DNA of 64,000 bases, from assembly GCA_000349905.1 (NCBI GenBank), contig KB722748.1, forward strand, positions 430,798 to 494,797, read 5' to 3'. A program made the translations under genes and the position numbers. Under the pieces are notes generated by a model. That model was not told the DNA's origin. It searched no databases and saw only the letters and a program-made list of their open reading frames with translations. This document shows positions 10,261-21,400 of this stretch, one piece after another (position 1 is the stretch's first letter; the number at the start of each line of letters is the position of its first letter). Origin of the DNA: Volvariella volvacea V23. Taxonomy: Eukaryota > Basidiomycota > Agaricomycetes > Agaricales > Pluteaceae.

Positions 10261-12668
10261 ATGCCATACTTCATCGATTCGTTGTTACCCCAAAACTTTC
10301 ATGACTCCCAGAGGTATGTAATTCCCACCCGCCGTGTTACTTTTTTGACACAGCCTTTTTCAGCGCATCGCTTGCCGCCCGACAATCAGATTCAGAATTA
10401 CCAGAGGATGACGACTGGGATGCGTGGTACAACTCAACTCGCCTCCACGAAGATGTCAGAATCCCTGAACTTGGTCCAGAGAATAATATACCTAACCCAG
10501 GTCTGTAGATCTTATTGTGCTACCTGCATAAATTGGATAAATGTATGAGTATACAGGGGAGGTGGCATCGCTTACAACTCGCAACAACTTCATAAATTAC
10601 TGTGCCATCGTTCAGGGCTATGAGATCATAGGTGAACACGGTGATCCTAACGACGGTTTCTGCACACCTGCTCCTATTGGCGTGCTTCCTGCTCGCGACA
10701 AAATACCGTCAGCCAGAATTATGCATCCTTTCAACAACGATGTCATACGCGCAAACGAGGCCTTCTATGTGGAAATGTCTACTCGAGAATTCGACGCTGG
10801 CTCCACTGCACCTCCTAGCAAAGCTTGGGGAGCCCCGCAAGAGTTGACTGCCCAAGGACGAATTGATGGGCACTTCCATATGGTCGTCGAAGATGTGTCG
10901 TCCTTTGACCAACGTACACCAACGGATCCTCAGAAATTTCTTGTATTTCGTGAGTTTTTTGGTGGCCAAGTAATTTATCTCGATGAAGGACTTCCAGTCG
11001 GGATTTATCGCCTGACTGTCTCCCTACTCGCCACCAACCACCAACCAGTTTTCATTCCCCTGGCCAGACATGGTGGGATTGGGGATGCTATCTACGTGCG
11101 TTGTTCTTCATCCGTATCATACATGCTTACATTTCAGTCAATTCAGTTTACAGTAACTGCAGATAGTAGTGCTAGTAGCAATTCTCCAACTCCTCGTACA
11201 ATCAGTCCCCGGAAAGTCGAAAACCCTCCTATTGTTATACGTAAATCGACGAACTTGAAGAGACAGCTATCCTTCGATGACTTGGACCAGATACCCCGGC
11301 TGGATAATCGTTCCATCGCAGAGTCATTCCGTGATGATGGAATGGCCGACTTTGAGAATCCCTTCCAGCGTTCGTCACTAGTCTTTTTCACCACACCTAC
11401 CACTGATGCCGTATATGATCCTTCAGATGCTGTTGTACATTCTCAAACATCTGTCAATAATTTTATTAACAATTGCCTTCCGTTTACACGGAATAACACG
11501 CTAGCCAACGGTACCCAACCTACAACCTCGGTGTGCAATCCGGTCCCCATTGGTGTCCTGCCTGCTCGCAGATTTACGGTACGTCCATCAGAAGTAGCCT
11601 CAAGTTTGATAGAGAATGCTAAAAACTATTAGCCCTCTAGTAAATTTGTTTTCCCATATCACGAGGTGCGAGTCAAGAGGGACACACCCTTCAACATTAC
11701 CCTCGCCGTCAATAAATTTGCGACTGGTCAATATACCAATCCCGAGACCCGGTTCCTTGCAGCACCTCAGCAAGTTAATGAGCAAGGTCTCATCAGCGGA
11801 TATGCGTCAATTGTTATTGAGAGAACCGAAGTTTGGAATGCGGACGTGGAGGCGATGGGTTCTTCTATACTCATTCGGGACTCCCCAGCGAGCTACTTGT
11901 TCTTTCACAGCTTTAATCAGCCTGCGGTTGATGGGATGCATACAGTTCGATTGCAGAGTGGTCTTCCTGAGGGATATTACCGAGTTACTTCAATGCTGAA
12001 GACGGCCAATCATGCACCAATTGTCACACCTAATATTGAGAGGGGAGCTTTGGATGATGCAATATACGTACGTTTTGCATCTCTTTTCCGTGCACTACCT
12101 TGCCTCATTGCTTGATACGATAGTTCACGGTAGCCGACGATGGCATAGAGCCAGACTTGATATCAAATTCATCCAATAATGTAAGTAACGTCATGATTGA
12201 TGCGCGTGCTTGCTTTGGATGATTGACGCCATTGGTTAGAGTGCCACCAGCTCTCCTGGTCCCAAGTTAAGCCCAATCATAGGAGGTAGCGTAGGTGGTT
12301 TCGTCGCGTTTATCCTTGTACTGGGATGCGGTATGTGGTGGTACAAGCATAACAAGGCAAAACACGCGCACGAAGTCGGATCTATTAGGAAGTCTTGGAC
12401 TCCATGGAGAAGAGGGGAGAAGGAACACGAGGTTCCAATGCCCGTGTCTATGCCAGTGGACCCATACGTGTTGCCACCAACGGCACCTAATAGTCCCAGG
12501 CAAGGGGCGCATCCTGAGCCTTCGTCATCTACAGGCTCTCCGGCCGTGAAACAAGTGATGTATAGGAACGAGAAGCAGACTCTCAGAATGTCTGAGGTAG
12601 GGAATGAAGGAAATAAGTCTCGTCATTCCCTGGAGGCTCCATCATATCATTCGCGTGAACAGGCGTAA
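10261..12668 (+). CDS. Receptor-like two-domain membrane protein, paralogue B
   Basis: Eight exons: 10261..10313, 10364..10500, 10557..11095, 11147..11369, 11427..11578, 11633..12067, 12124..12180, 12240..12668; about 674 residues. Exon number and every intron phase match paralogue A; exons 2 and 5 have identical lengths (137 and 152 nt). Domain 1 spans about 73-246 and domain 2 about 328-516, with the same NNFIN, GLP-x-G-x-YR and ANH-x-P blocks. The transmembrane helix is at about 545-567, followed by a W-W-Y-K border and a ~105-residue basic, Pro/Ser-rich tail that shares little with the tail of A. Two introns (11096-11146 and 11370-11426) are multiples of three without stop codons, so retained transcripts would still code. 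Residues just after the first intron read SASLAARQ, like the end of a signal peptide, but no hydrophobic core precedes it in this model. Function unknown. Confidence 0.82.
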
Positions 12669-12973
12669 AAAAACGCGGTGGAATACATCAACTGGGGATT
12701 TCTCACCTCATTGACGGTATATTTATCGGCCAGAGCAGCTTTGGACCGATGCGCATCCCAACCTTTGTAAATTCGTTGGGATATAGTATAATTGTTTTCA
12801 TTTACCCGCGTCTCAAGAATTGAGGGCAATAACGCTGGTTGGCTTCGTTTAAATCTTTCAGCAGTACCGTGGATAATATACAATGCAGATACGAAATAAA
12901 ACATGGGAGCCCATTGAATCATACAATACGGATGGGAGGTATACAATAGATTGATAGAAAAATATTGAAAAAA
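12669..12973. other. Convergent 3' spacer
   Basis: The ends of paralogue B (+) and NNF1 (-) face each other across 305 bp of A/T-rich DNA. Only a 99-codon minus-strand frame with no domain is present. It probably carries both 3' UTRs. Confidence 0.6.
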
Positions 12974-13780
12974 TTAACCCACGCTGGTTGGTTTTAGGGA
13001 ATCGAGAGTTTGAAGGGCCCATTCTTCTGTTTCATTTATCGGAGCGGATTGCCATTCCTCGTAGACCTAAGTTCGTAAATGAGTGAGTCTCCTTCCTGCA
13101 AGGGGCAGAACCTCTTACCCGCTCCAGTCTATCCATCAGGTCAATAGACCGTTGGTTCGCTGCCTTTGTAGCATTGACACTTTGCTGCAGCTCATCTGCG
13201 AGCTTTTCGTTATCCTCCTGAAGCTGCCAGACATGGGATCACAACCACAAGAAATGAATACAAGTGGCATACCAGAGCCAAAGTCTCCCGGAGCCTTTGC
13301 ACTTCCTTCTCCAACACTGGTATTGTTCTCGCAGCCGTGGCGGATCGCGGTTGCAGGTCCTCCCTCCAAACGTCCATTCCAACTACCCCATTAGCCTTTC
13401 TATCCTTTGCCTCGTCCACTATCTCATGCAGGATGTCGATATTCCTCTGTACATCATATTGTTCGAAAAGCTCGTTTAGATCTTTCTGGACGACGGTAAG
13501 CTTCGAACGCGGGTGTGTGCAGCCATGTCTGACTCACCATATTGGACGCCTCGATGTACTCCACAATGCGATTATATATCGCCGTTGCTCCCTCCTTGTC
13601 CTCTTCGGCATACAGTGGGAAGCATTCCTTGAAATCATCAAAGCTTGAAGCACATGTAAGTTCATTCGTTATGATGCATGAGGTAACTCACGTCCATTTG
13701 CGCGCAGAACGCTGGATTGCAAGCTGCAAGGCTGATCGGAAGTGTGTCCAGCGTCGACTGCCTTGTTGATTGTTGTTCAT
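12974..13780 (-). CDS. NNF1: Kinetochore MIND/Mis12 complex subunit Nnf1 (PMF1-like)
   Basis: Five exons: 13780..13692, 13643..13538, 13485..13273, 13223..13119, 13066..12974; 201 residues. Nnf1 is one of four subunits of the MIND/Mis12 complex that links centromeric chromatin to the microtubule-binding Ndc80 complex. The N-terminal helix reads FRSALQLAIQRSARKWTFDDFKECFP, the family pattern of an aliphatic helix followed by W/F-x-x-F-x-x-C-F/Y-P. A middle helical part (LNELFEQYDVQRNIDILHEIVDEA) and a predicted coiled coil (about 115-170, VLEKEVQRLRETLAL then LQEDNEKLADELQQ) follow. Length fits the family (about 200). The gene is divergent from TUL1 with 188 bp between starts. Family members diverge strongly, so the call rests on pattern and architecture; all five exon phases are consistent. 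Confidence 0.8.
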
Positions 13781-13968
13781 TGACAAGAGCTGACGGTCGT
13801 GGCGCGTTCAATTAATTGCTCACGTGCCCAGCAATGACCAATCACGGCCGTGGCTGTTTCCGAAGCGCCGGGAACACTACTCGACTCCGCCAACGCTGGC
13901 GACGTTGGCGCCAGAAGCTTACCACGATTACCACACATCACAAGCTAGACACCTAGTCCGGCTTCTCC
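13781..13968. promoter_or_regulatory. Bidirectional promoter of NNF1 and TUL1
   Basis: The 188-bp divergent interval contains a CACGTG E-box at 13821-13826, a CCAAT box at 13838-13842 and an inverted repeat CGCCAACG / CGTTGGCG with 7-nt spacer at 13888-13910. CCAAT and E-box positions fit a shared compact promoter; protein binding is inferred. Confidence 0.6.
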
Positions 13969-16900
13969 ATGAACGATCCTAATCGCGACCTGGAGACTGG
14001 TCTCAATAACCCGCGTCCAAGACCAAGAAGCTCGATACCCTCGTTCCTATTCCTTACTGCTGTCCTCTTTCTCCTAACCAGTCACAGTGGCGATGAATTC
14101 TTAGCAAGGCATCAGCATCAAGAAGCCCTGGATGCCTTGACATGGCAGCTTTCCAACTTTACGGCTTGGATGAATGGGACTGCGATAAATTACACAGTGG
14201 TATGTCCCTATTTCACTCGTTTATGCATTGTCAATAGTGAAACGGAGATTAGCCAGAACAAGACCCTGCTATTCCGCCTCTCTTAAATGCATTTGGCTTA
14301 ATTGGAAATGAACAAGATCCCCTGCAAGCTTCTTACTATACCAATCTCACTGGTTTTATCCGTGGCAAGACTGAGATGCACAATATTACATCGGACGCAA
14401 TAGCATCTAGGAATGACTTGCCTTGGAAGAATCTAATAGACGATTTGGGAGTTGAGAGCAATATGACTGCGGTCGAGGAACGATTGGGGGCTTGGAATTG
14501 GACGGCATCCCAGAAGATTTCCTTCAGCGTGGTGGAGAAGCGACAGGCAGTGAAAAGCAGTTTGATGAATACCTCCGACGACACTGTACTGCTCCATGTG
14601 TGTGACAACTTAGTTCTTTGATTGAGCAGAAATCCACTGAACAGCTTGTACAGGGTCGAATGGAATTTGAAAATATTAACACATCTGACGAATTCCGATA
14701 CCATTTTGAAGGCGTCCATTTCCTTAAGAATGGGTCGATCTATGGTCTTGTCAAGCCTCCTGAGTATGTCTTCAATCCTTTTTTATCACCACTACCTCTG
14801 AACACATTCCAGCCAGCACATAGACCTTCGTCTGTTGCCATCTTTAGTACCCCTATCGGGTAGGAACGACACCGCAGGGCTGATCGAGCCAGAACTCAAC
14901 GCCCGTATCACAAAGTTAAAGAACCTAATAGATGCTGGAGTGCTAGATCAAGATACGTCAAACGATGGTGGGTTGATGGTTGACATTAAATATATTCTAA
15001 TACTGACGCTACAACCAAGATGAACCCCCTGAATCGTCTTGCACATTCTCTTTATATGGGCAAATTGAACCTGTTAATATCCCCGGGGGACTCATGATTG
15101 ATCTCGAAAGAGAGCTACAAAATCCAACTGGTGCTTGGACGGTATCTCCTCCAAAGCTGCGTCTCACGGGCATCCTTGTAAGTCAGGATTGCGGAATGAT
15201 ATTACAGATCAAAGAGTCAGAGGGTATTGGCTCTCGTTCTTTCTTCCGCAAAGTAACAACCTGTGCGTGTTGGACTTGATACTAATGTTATTGATAATTT
15301 GTAATTTGGCTAATTCTGCATCTAATAGACGCTGCGATGGCTGGTCTAGCTTATCTGGCACTCCTCATCTTATTCACGAGACAGGCACACATTAGCCGAA
15401 CCGCCTCTGGCATTTCGAGGGTATCTAGATGGACATTCGTCTCCCAATTGGCTGTAGACTCTGTATCCTTTGCTGGTCATATTACATTCTCCATCCTAGC
15501 CGAAGGTCGGACATCCTTGTCTTTGGTTGCCCCTGCATTCCTTTCATGTGCCCTGTTCTTCTATCAAGTGGTGCGTGCCATTCTTCGGCTCTACCTCACT
15601 CGTCGCCCTTATCACTCTCTTTTCAGCAATTTGTTGCCCTCATCTCCGCGATTCAATTGCCTGAGGATACAGTCCCAGCTGCACCCGCACCCACACCCAC
15701 AGCAACCAACAATTCTGGAGGGCCTTCCCCACCCGCTGCGTCCGCCACACCAACCACCACGGGCGCCAATGCGAACCCCACCACAACCAATAATGCAACT
15801 ACAACTCCTAATTCCCCCACCTCAATTGCAAATTCACCCACTCGACAAGGTTTCTTCTCGTTTTTCATCCAGCACGTCCAAACCGATCCTCAGGCCCGTC
15901 TATGTAAGTCTCACACATACCAGCCCGGATGACTGGATGCTGAAGGTATTTGCTTTAGGGGTTATGTTGTTCATCTTCCTCACGTTCGTCGTTCGGGTTA
16001 TTCTATCACCGACGCTATCTATGCTATTCGTCGCGATAACGTACTCCAATATCTGGCTACCCCAAATTGTGCGATCGGTGAAGAAGGGAAGAAGTAGCGG
16101 CCTGACGAAGGAGTTCATCCTTGGAACGACATTCTTCCGCCTGGCGCTGGCGTTGTGTAAGTTTTCTTCGACACCGACAAGAAGCATTAGTTTGAGACTA
16201 ATATACTCGCTGATAGATTTTCTAACCTGCCCAAAGAATGTCATTGACATCGAGCCGAGAAGTAACCCCTTGTTATTCGCCATTTTAGTGCGCGTATATT
16301 CACCTATTTCCAGGTTGGGCATACCTCCTTGCTTTGTTTGTCATTTGTCAAGCCCTTCTCCTCATTGCTCAAGATACCTTTGGTCCTGCATTCTTCCTAC
16401 CACGACGAGTACGTGCTCTTGCTTATTCTATTTTCAAATACACCCTAAGTGTCTGCTCTCCAGTATGCTGTCTCAAAGACATACGATTACCACCCACCAA
16501 TGTCCCTACCTGATCCGGAGGCACCCGAACCTTCACTAGGAGACTGCGTTATCTGCCTAGAACCTATACTCGTAGATGGACACCGTCGCCGCTCGAAATC
16601 AATTGACGAGAAAGGTGGATGGGATAGTTCGAGCTCTGGACATGGTTCAGCGAGGAAGACAGCTGGAGGGTTGTTAAGCGCTGTGCAGATCGGGGTGGAA
16701 CAGGCTACTGCGAGGAAGAATTATAGTTTGGCGCCTTGTCATCATCTTTTCGTGAGTGTTTTTGGTGTTTTGTTGGATGTGCATGATGCTAATAGTGATT
16801 GTTTTCGTTGATAGCATACTGAATGTCTTGAACGCGTAAGTCGTGTATTCCTTTCTGCCTAAACACGCCTTAACCTCCCAATTTCATATTTGTAGTGGCT

Positions 16901-17003
16901 TTCTATCAAGGTGAGCTACTATTGTGTTCTTCTCCTCGCGCTTTCTAATCGGCCTTTCCAGAATATATGCCCGCAATGTCGAAGACCCTTACCCCCGCTC
17001 TAA
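13969..17003 (+). CDS. TUL1: DSC/Tul1 transmembrane E3 ubiquitin ligase (RING-H2)
   Basis: Fourteen exons: 13969..14199, 14253..14597, 14630..14763, 14813..14967, 15020..15262, 15329..15570, 15627..15903, 15959..16156, 16217..16261, 16314..16408, 16464..16751, 16815..16835, 16896..16910, 16962..17003; 776 residues. Tul1/Dsc1 is the RING subunit of the Golgi/endosomal DSC complex, which ubiquitinates membrane proteins and, in many fungi, activates SREBP. Visible parts: N-terminal helix (~24-38), a lumenal region with many N-x-S/T sites and family blocks such as VHFLKNGSIYG, then several transmembrane helices from about residue 370, and a C-terminal RING-H2 with C683, C686, C747, H749, H752, C755, C766, C769, ending RPLPPL like other Tul1 proteins. 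Two unusual insertions are seen: a Thr/Pro/Asn-rich loop between membrane helices (~460-530) and about 60 residues inside the RING. Exons 12 and 13 are only 21 and 15 nt. Identity is firm. Confidence 0.93.
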
Positions 17004-17396
17004 TAACTTGCTTTCAATGGATCTTGTAATGATTATATGGGTTTGTACTAATTATTGCTTTCGAGAAGTTAATATACGCATAAGATTGACCATCTGCGCC
17101 GAAATGAGAGAAAGGACTCCGAGTGCTTAATTTGTCCGCCTAAATTTATCCTTTGGGTTAGTCATGTTCATCTGATTGACATTCTCCATCGAGCGCAATG
17201 ACGCACTTGACGTTTCAATTTTCTTACGGTATCCCAGTCATCCGTTCTGGATCTGTGCAATTGACCTCCAGGAGTACGAGTGGGATAATTGACTTGATAA
17301 TTACATCTGGGTACTTTGTACAGCAAGAACTTCTAGTTGGTGCAGATAGTCCAGCTTATCACGTAGATGTAACAATGGACAGGTTACAACCTATGC
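17004..17396. other. Convergent 3' spacer TUL1/RIB3
   Basis: 393 bp between the ends of TUL1 (+) and RIB3 (-). The only open frame overlapping it (17198-17473, plus) runs antisense into RIB3 and shows no domain. I see nothing else. Confidence 0.6.
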
Positions 17397-18455
17397 CTAT
17401 AGGCCTAATGAAGCCTCTAGCTCAGGTGGAAAAGGATGGTTCTTCCTCCATTCTACGATCATCTCGACGCTGATCATCTTCAATCCCCATCTGTCTGCAA
17501 ATGCCCTACAATCGTCTCTTCTTGCCATAGTCCCTTGGGCATCATCGTTGACCAGCTCACAGAGTACACCGACGGGCTGTTGGCCGGTGAGGACACAGAG
17601 ATCTACACTGCTCTCAGTGTGGCCTGTCCTTGTTAGGACGCCCCCTCGGCGCGCACGTAGAGGAACCATATGGCCTGGTCGGCTGAAATCATCGGCTGTG
17701 GATGACGGAGAGGCTAGTGCGCGGACGGTGGTGCTGCGGTCATAGGCGGAGATTCCAGTTGACGTCCCTGCGGACTAGAGCTTAGTTTTATGAAGAAGAC
17801 AACAAAGACGGTCGAGAGACCAGAAACAAGCGACACGCGAGGCACCGGGTAAAGAAAAAGTAAAACCACGAGAAATTTAAAATCCAGACTCACCGTGCTT
17901 ATAATCCACTGTTATTGTGTATGCTGTTCGGTGTCTATCCTGGTTTTCTGGTACCATCATAGGTATCTCGAGCTCTCCCAGTCGTTTTCCGGTTAATGCT
18001 ACACATATGTAACCGCTGCGGTGTTGATTGGAATCAATGCAGGGTGGAAAGTGAGATAAATTTCACGTGTCAACACAAACTAGCGCTTTGCTCCGACATT
18101 CCCCTCGCACGACGCTCGGAGGAAGAACGAGGTTGGCTTACCTGGTGTGCTTGATCATCCAGGCCATCTTCTCTGTCGTACACTGGCTGGCAGAAATAAT
18201 GAGATCTCCTTCGTTCTCGCGATTCTCATCATCCATCACAACTAAGAATTCTCCTGCAGCGAATGCTTCTAATGCCTCCTCCATCGAATCAAAGGCAAAC
18301 TCCGTCCTCGGAGGAGGATTGGACACCAGCGTGGGCTTCCATGTTGGCGTCGCACCGGTTAAGTTTGGGTGAGTGTGAGTGTGAGCAGTTTTGAGTAATT
18401 GCGTTGTGGGGGGTGGTGACATTGTCACAGGAGGGTGTAAAGCGATTGGTGCCAT
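17397..18455 (-). CDS. RIB3: 3,4-dihydroxy-2-butanone 4-phosphate synthase
   Basis: Three exons: 18455..18142, 18015..17894, 17767..17397; 268 residues. The enzyme converts ribulose 5-phosphate to 3,4-dihydroxy-2-butanone 4-phosphate plus formate, the branch that supplies the xylene ring of riboflavin. Family signatures are plain: acidic metal-binding loop [12 protein letters not shown] (~74-85), [17 protein letters not shown] and [11 protein letters not shown], with the His-Thr-Glu of the active site. About 50 residues precede the conserved part, making it longer than the ~208-residue yeast enzyme; this leader is Pro/Thr-rich and its role is unclear. Introns of 126 nt each are longer than average here. 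The gene converges with TUL1. Confidence 0.95.
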
Positions 18456-21400
18456 TTTCGGGTATACTTGGTATAGACTTCCGACGATGCGCTAGAAATA
18501 TCTCAAACGACGAGAGGTGAAAATCCCAAAACGCCAATGTGAGGGGAGCGAGAAAGAGGGGGAAGATGCTGACAAAAAGTGGACCGGGACAGGTAGCACG
18601 AATTAGGATCTTTATAATCATCTGTAAATTACGTGACATAACTGGTCGGGAATGTAGGGCGATGGATGAGAAGGTATCAATCAGCCGGAAGGCGATCTGG
18701 TAAGGAGTTCACATACATCACAGTCTCCGTGGTTTGTGCGGATCAGTGCTACCCCGCATACTACCATACGGAAAAGATTCCAGCATTTTTTACCTGGGTC
18801 CTTAGACTGGGCGTAGAGCTCCGAAAAACGTACTAGAATATATAGCAGCGACAAGGCCAATCAATCCCGACGCTGCCTCCTACTAGTTATCAGCAATCTG
18901 CGAGCCCAACCTCCGAGGACATGATGATTACCAACTTGAACGTTGGCATCCATAGGGTGGTCACACTTCCCTGCAGTGTCATCAACCACAACGGCCAAAT
19001 AGGGTCCAGGCATCATGTAGGTATTCTAGCATTCCAATGCGGACTTTGTTGTCAAAGCATCAATGTTCAGAAGTATAATTAGATAGTTTGGTGAGTTGTT
19101 CATTTGGTTGTTTTCATTACTCGGGCTTCAGGAACTGATTGGTAGACTCGGACACGCTACAGCTGCCCCACAGAGTTTTTGACTACGTGGAATGACCACG
19201 TCGTGTGTTTGGCATCAAGCGCCAGCGCTGCTGCGAACCTGGGCTTACATTGCTTAGGACCTGTGTAACGTCTAAAGCAGTAGCATCATATCAGTTTTAA
19301 TTGGGCTACACTCCGACACTTGCTGCATAGCACCATTCGTGGCTCTTGATTGCACGGTGCATATTGAATCCCACTTTGGGACGGGCAGGCTTAATGCGAT
19401 AATGGCTCGCTTCCTGCTTTGGCATGAATCTACTCGTCGAAGCCACCTCCTTACCCTTCGTCGCAGTCTTAAGCCCTGGATTGATGCTGGAACAGCCTAC
19501 GACCATCACTTCCCATCTACCCTTGATCATTCTCGCACTCAAACACGACCCGCTAGATCCTTATATACGAATGGTCTGCACCAGACACGGAACTTCACAT
19601 CCATCGACGTCGGAAAAGCGTTGGACTCAGCTTCACGTGGCACTGAAATGAGGTCTTGAGGCATATCTCGTCCACCTGACGACACTGCCAATACAGTCAT
19701 CTCTAATGCAAATCGCTTGCTAAGCCGTCATTATAGCCCGACTGAGAGAAAAGCAGAATTACGAATAGCAGACTAATTTAATGCACGACGCTGATGCAAA
19801 GAATGCTTGAACTAACGTGCCCCGTGACCATCGATGGTTTCCTTTACCGAAAAAGGGATTGCACTCCCCAGCAATTTTTCTTCAATACATGGCTGACAAA
19901 CGAGATTATATTAGTAGAGAGAGAACAGATGCCGATGGAAAATTCTGAGTTTTCGGTAAAGAGAGGGGCATCCAACAACGCACCTCGCTCGATGCCCACA
20001 TCGGAGTCCTGGACCTTCTATCATCGAAGCATCTCCCTTTTATGGGATGACCCCTAGTCGCTCGCTTGGGCATCGGACAGGCGTGGCCTTATTGGGCGTG
20101 GCCTTATCACTTCATGAAAGTTCAGGTGATGTACTCCTGTTAAGTATTCGTGACTGTGAGCACTGAACTCAGTAGGAGGGCTGAAAATTCAATATCCGAT
20201 CTCGAGGCCTCGAAGGCGGCAAAACGAGGGCGCATAGTGAAGCCATCACGCCACAAAATACAAACACACATCCTCGAATTACGGTTTGGTGTCCACCTAA
20301 TACTGGCACAAGTGATAAGCTCCATGGCTCAGCTGAACATAGAGCCAATTCCTCAACGATCAGGACGTGATGTGCAATTTTCTAATAGCTGGTCGGATGC
20401 TAACTCACTTCCGATGGTTCCCTGGTCTAGTTTCAGCGGACCCGCACTCGAACCAATGGCTCGACGTTCAGACCTTGCCACTGAATGTCATGCAACGTAA
20501 ATAGAAGGACGAACATGAAAATGAGAATCGGCAACGAGGAATTTAGGTTGACAACTCTGTAGGTGTTTGTAATCCAAGGTTCAAAAGAATTAATCCCCAT
20601 AGATTGAAACTCCTTGATTTCTTGAAGCAGTTCCCTTATCCCGCTCCGCGACTCATGGAAGCTAGATCCGCGGCAGATAGATGGTGCTTCTTGTTGACCC
20701 ACTAGAATATGCACTGTTGGAAGATATGCGTCGTGTTCAGCTCCTCAGAGGTCATTATATGTGCACCTTTTCTCTGTCCTTGGTGAGATTGTTACACCTG
20801 CTCGACGCCATAATTTTGATCGTTTTTGCATTGCGGCCATTGCTAACGGCGGTCGGTTTATGGTAAAGCGAGGTCCGGGGAAATGCATGCATCCTGTAGT
20901 ATTTCATGTCAATCGTTAGAGTAAAGCACTGAGCTCTAAGCCGAGTCGGCTGGATGAAGAAAACTCGCCTTGGGATACCGCAGGCTATAGCAGCACCTAG
21001 GAGTGAATACCCAACCCAAGGAGAAAGAACATAAATGAGATGAATGTATTCATGTGATGACTCAATCAGCAATACTAGAGTTTATGATCTCGCTTCGCGA
21101 CTCCTCAACAATGAGAATGTACTTGCGCGGCCATCACAACTATGCAGCTTATGGTCTTTTACTGCATGTTACCAAGAGTGAGCCCAAAGGGTTCACTCTT
21201 GATAGCATGTAGACAGCTGGCTTTTACTACCTTATTCGTTCCCTTCGAACTTCGAATATCAGGCATTTATATAAATCATGGAGCAATGACATACCAAAAA
21301 ACCGCCCAAGCTACACCTTCGCCGCATTCATTTGCAAGTCGATTCGCATCCGATGTGCTTGATGCCTAGTGCTCTAGTGGTAGACCAAAAAAGCATCAGT

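Noticed and set aside
15337..16539. 400-codon open frame across the membrane part of TUL1
   Set aside because: It reads through introns in the wrong frame between exons 6 and 8; the conserved Tul1 frame needs the introns at 15571-15626 and 15904-15958.
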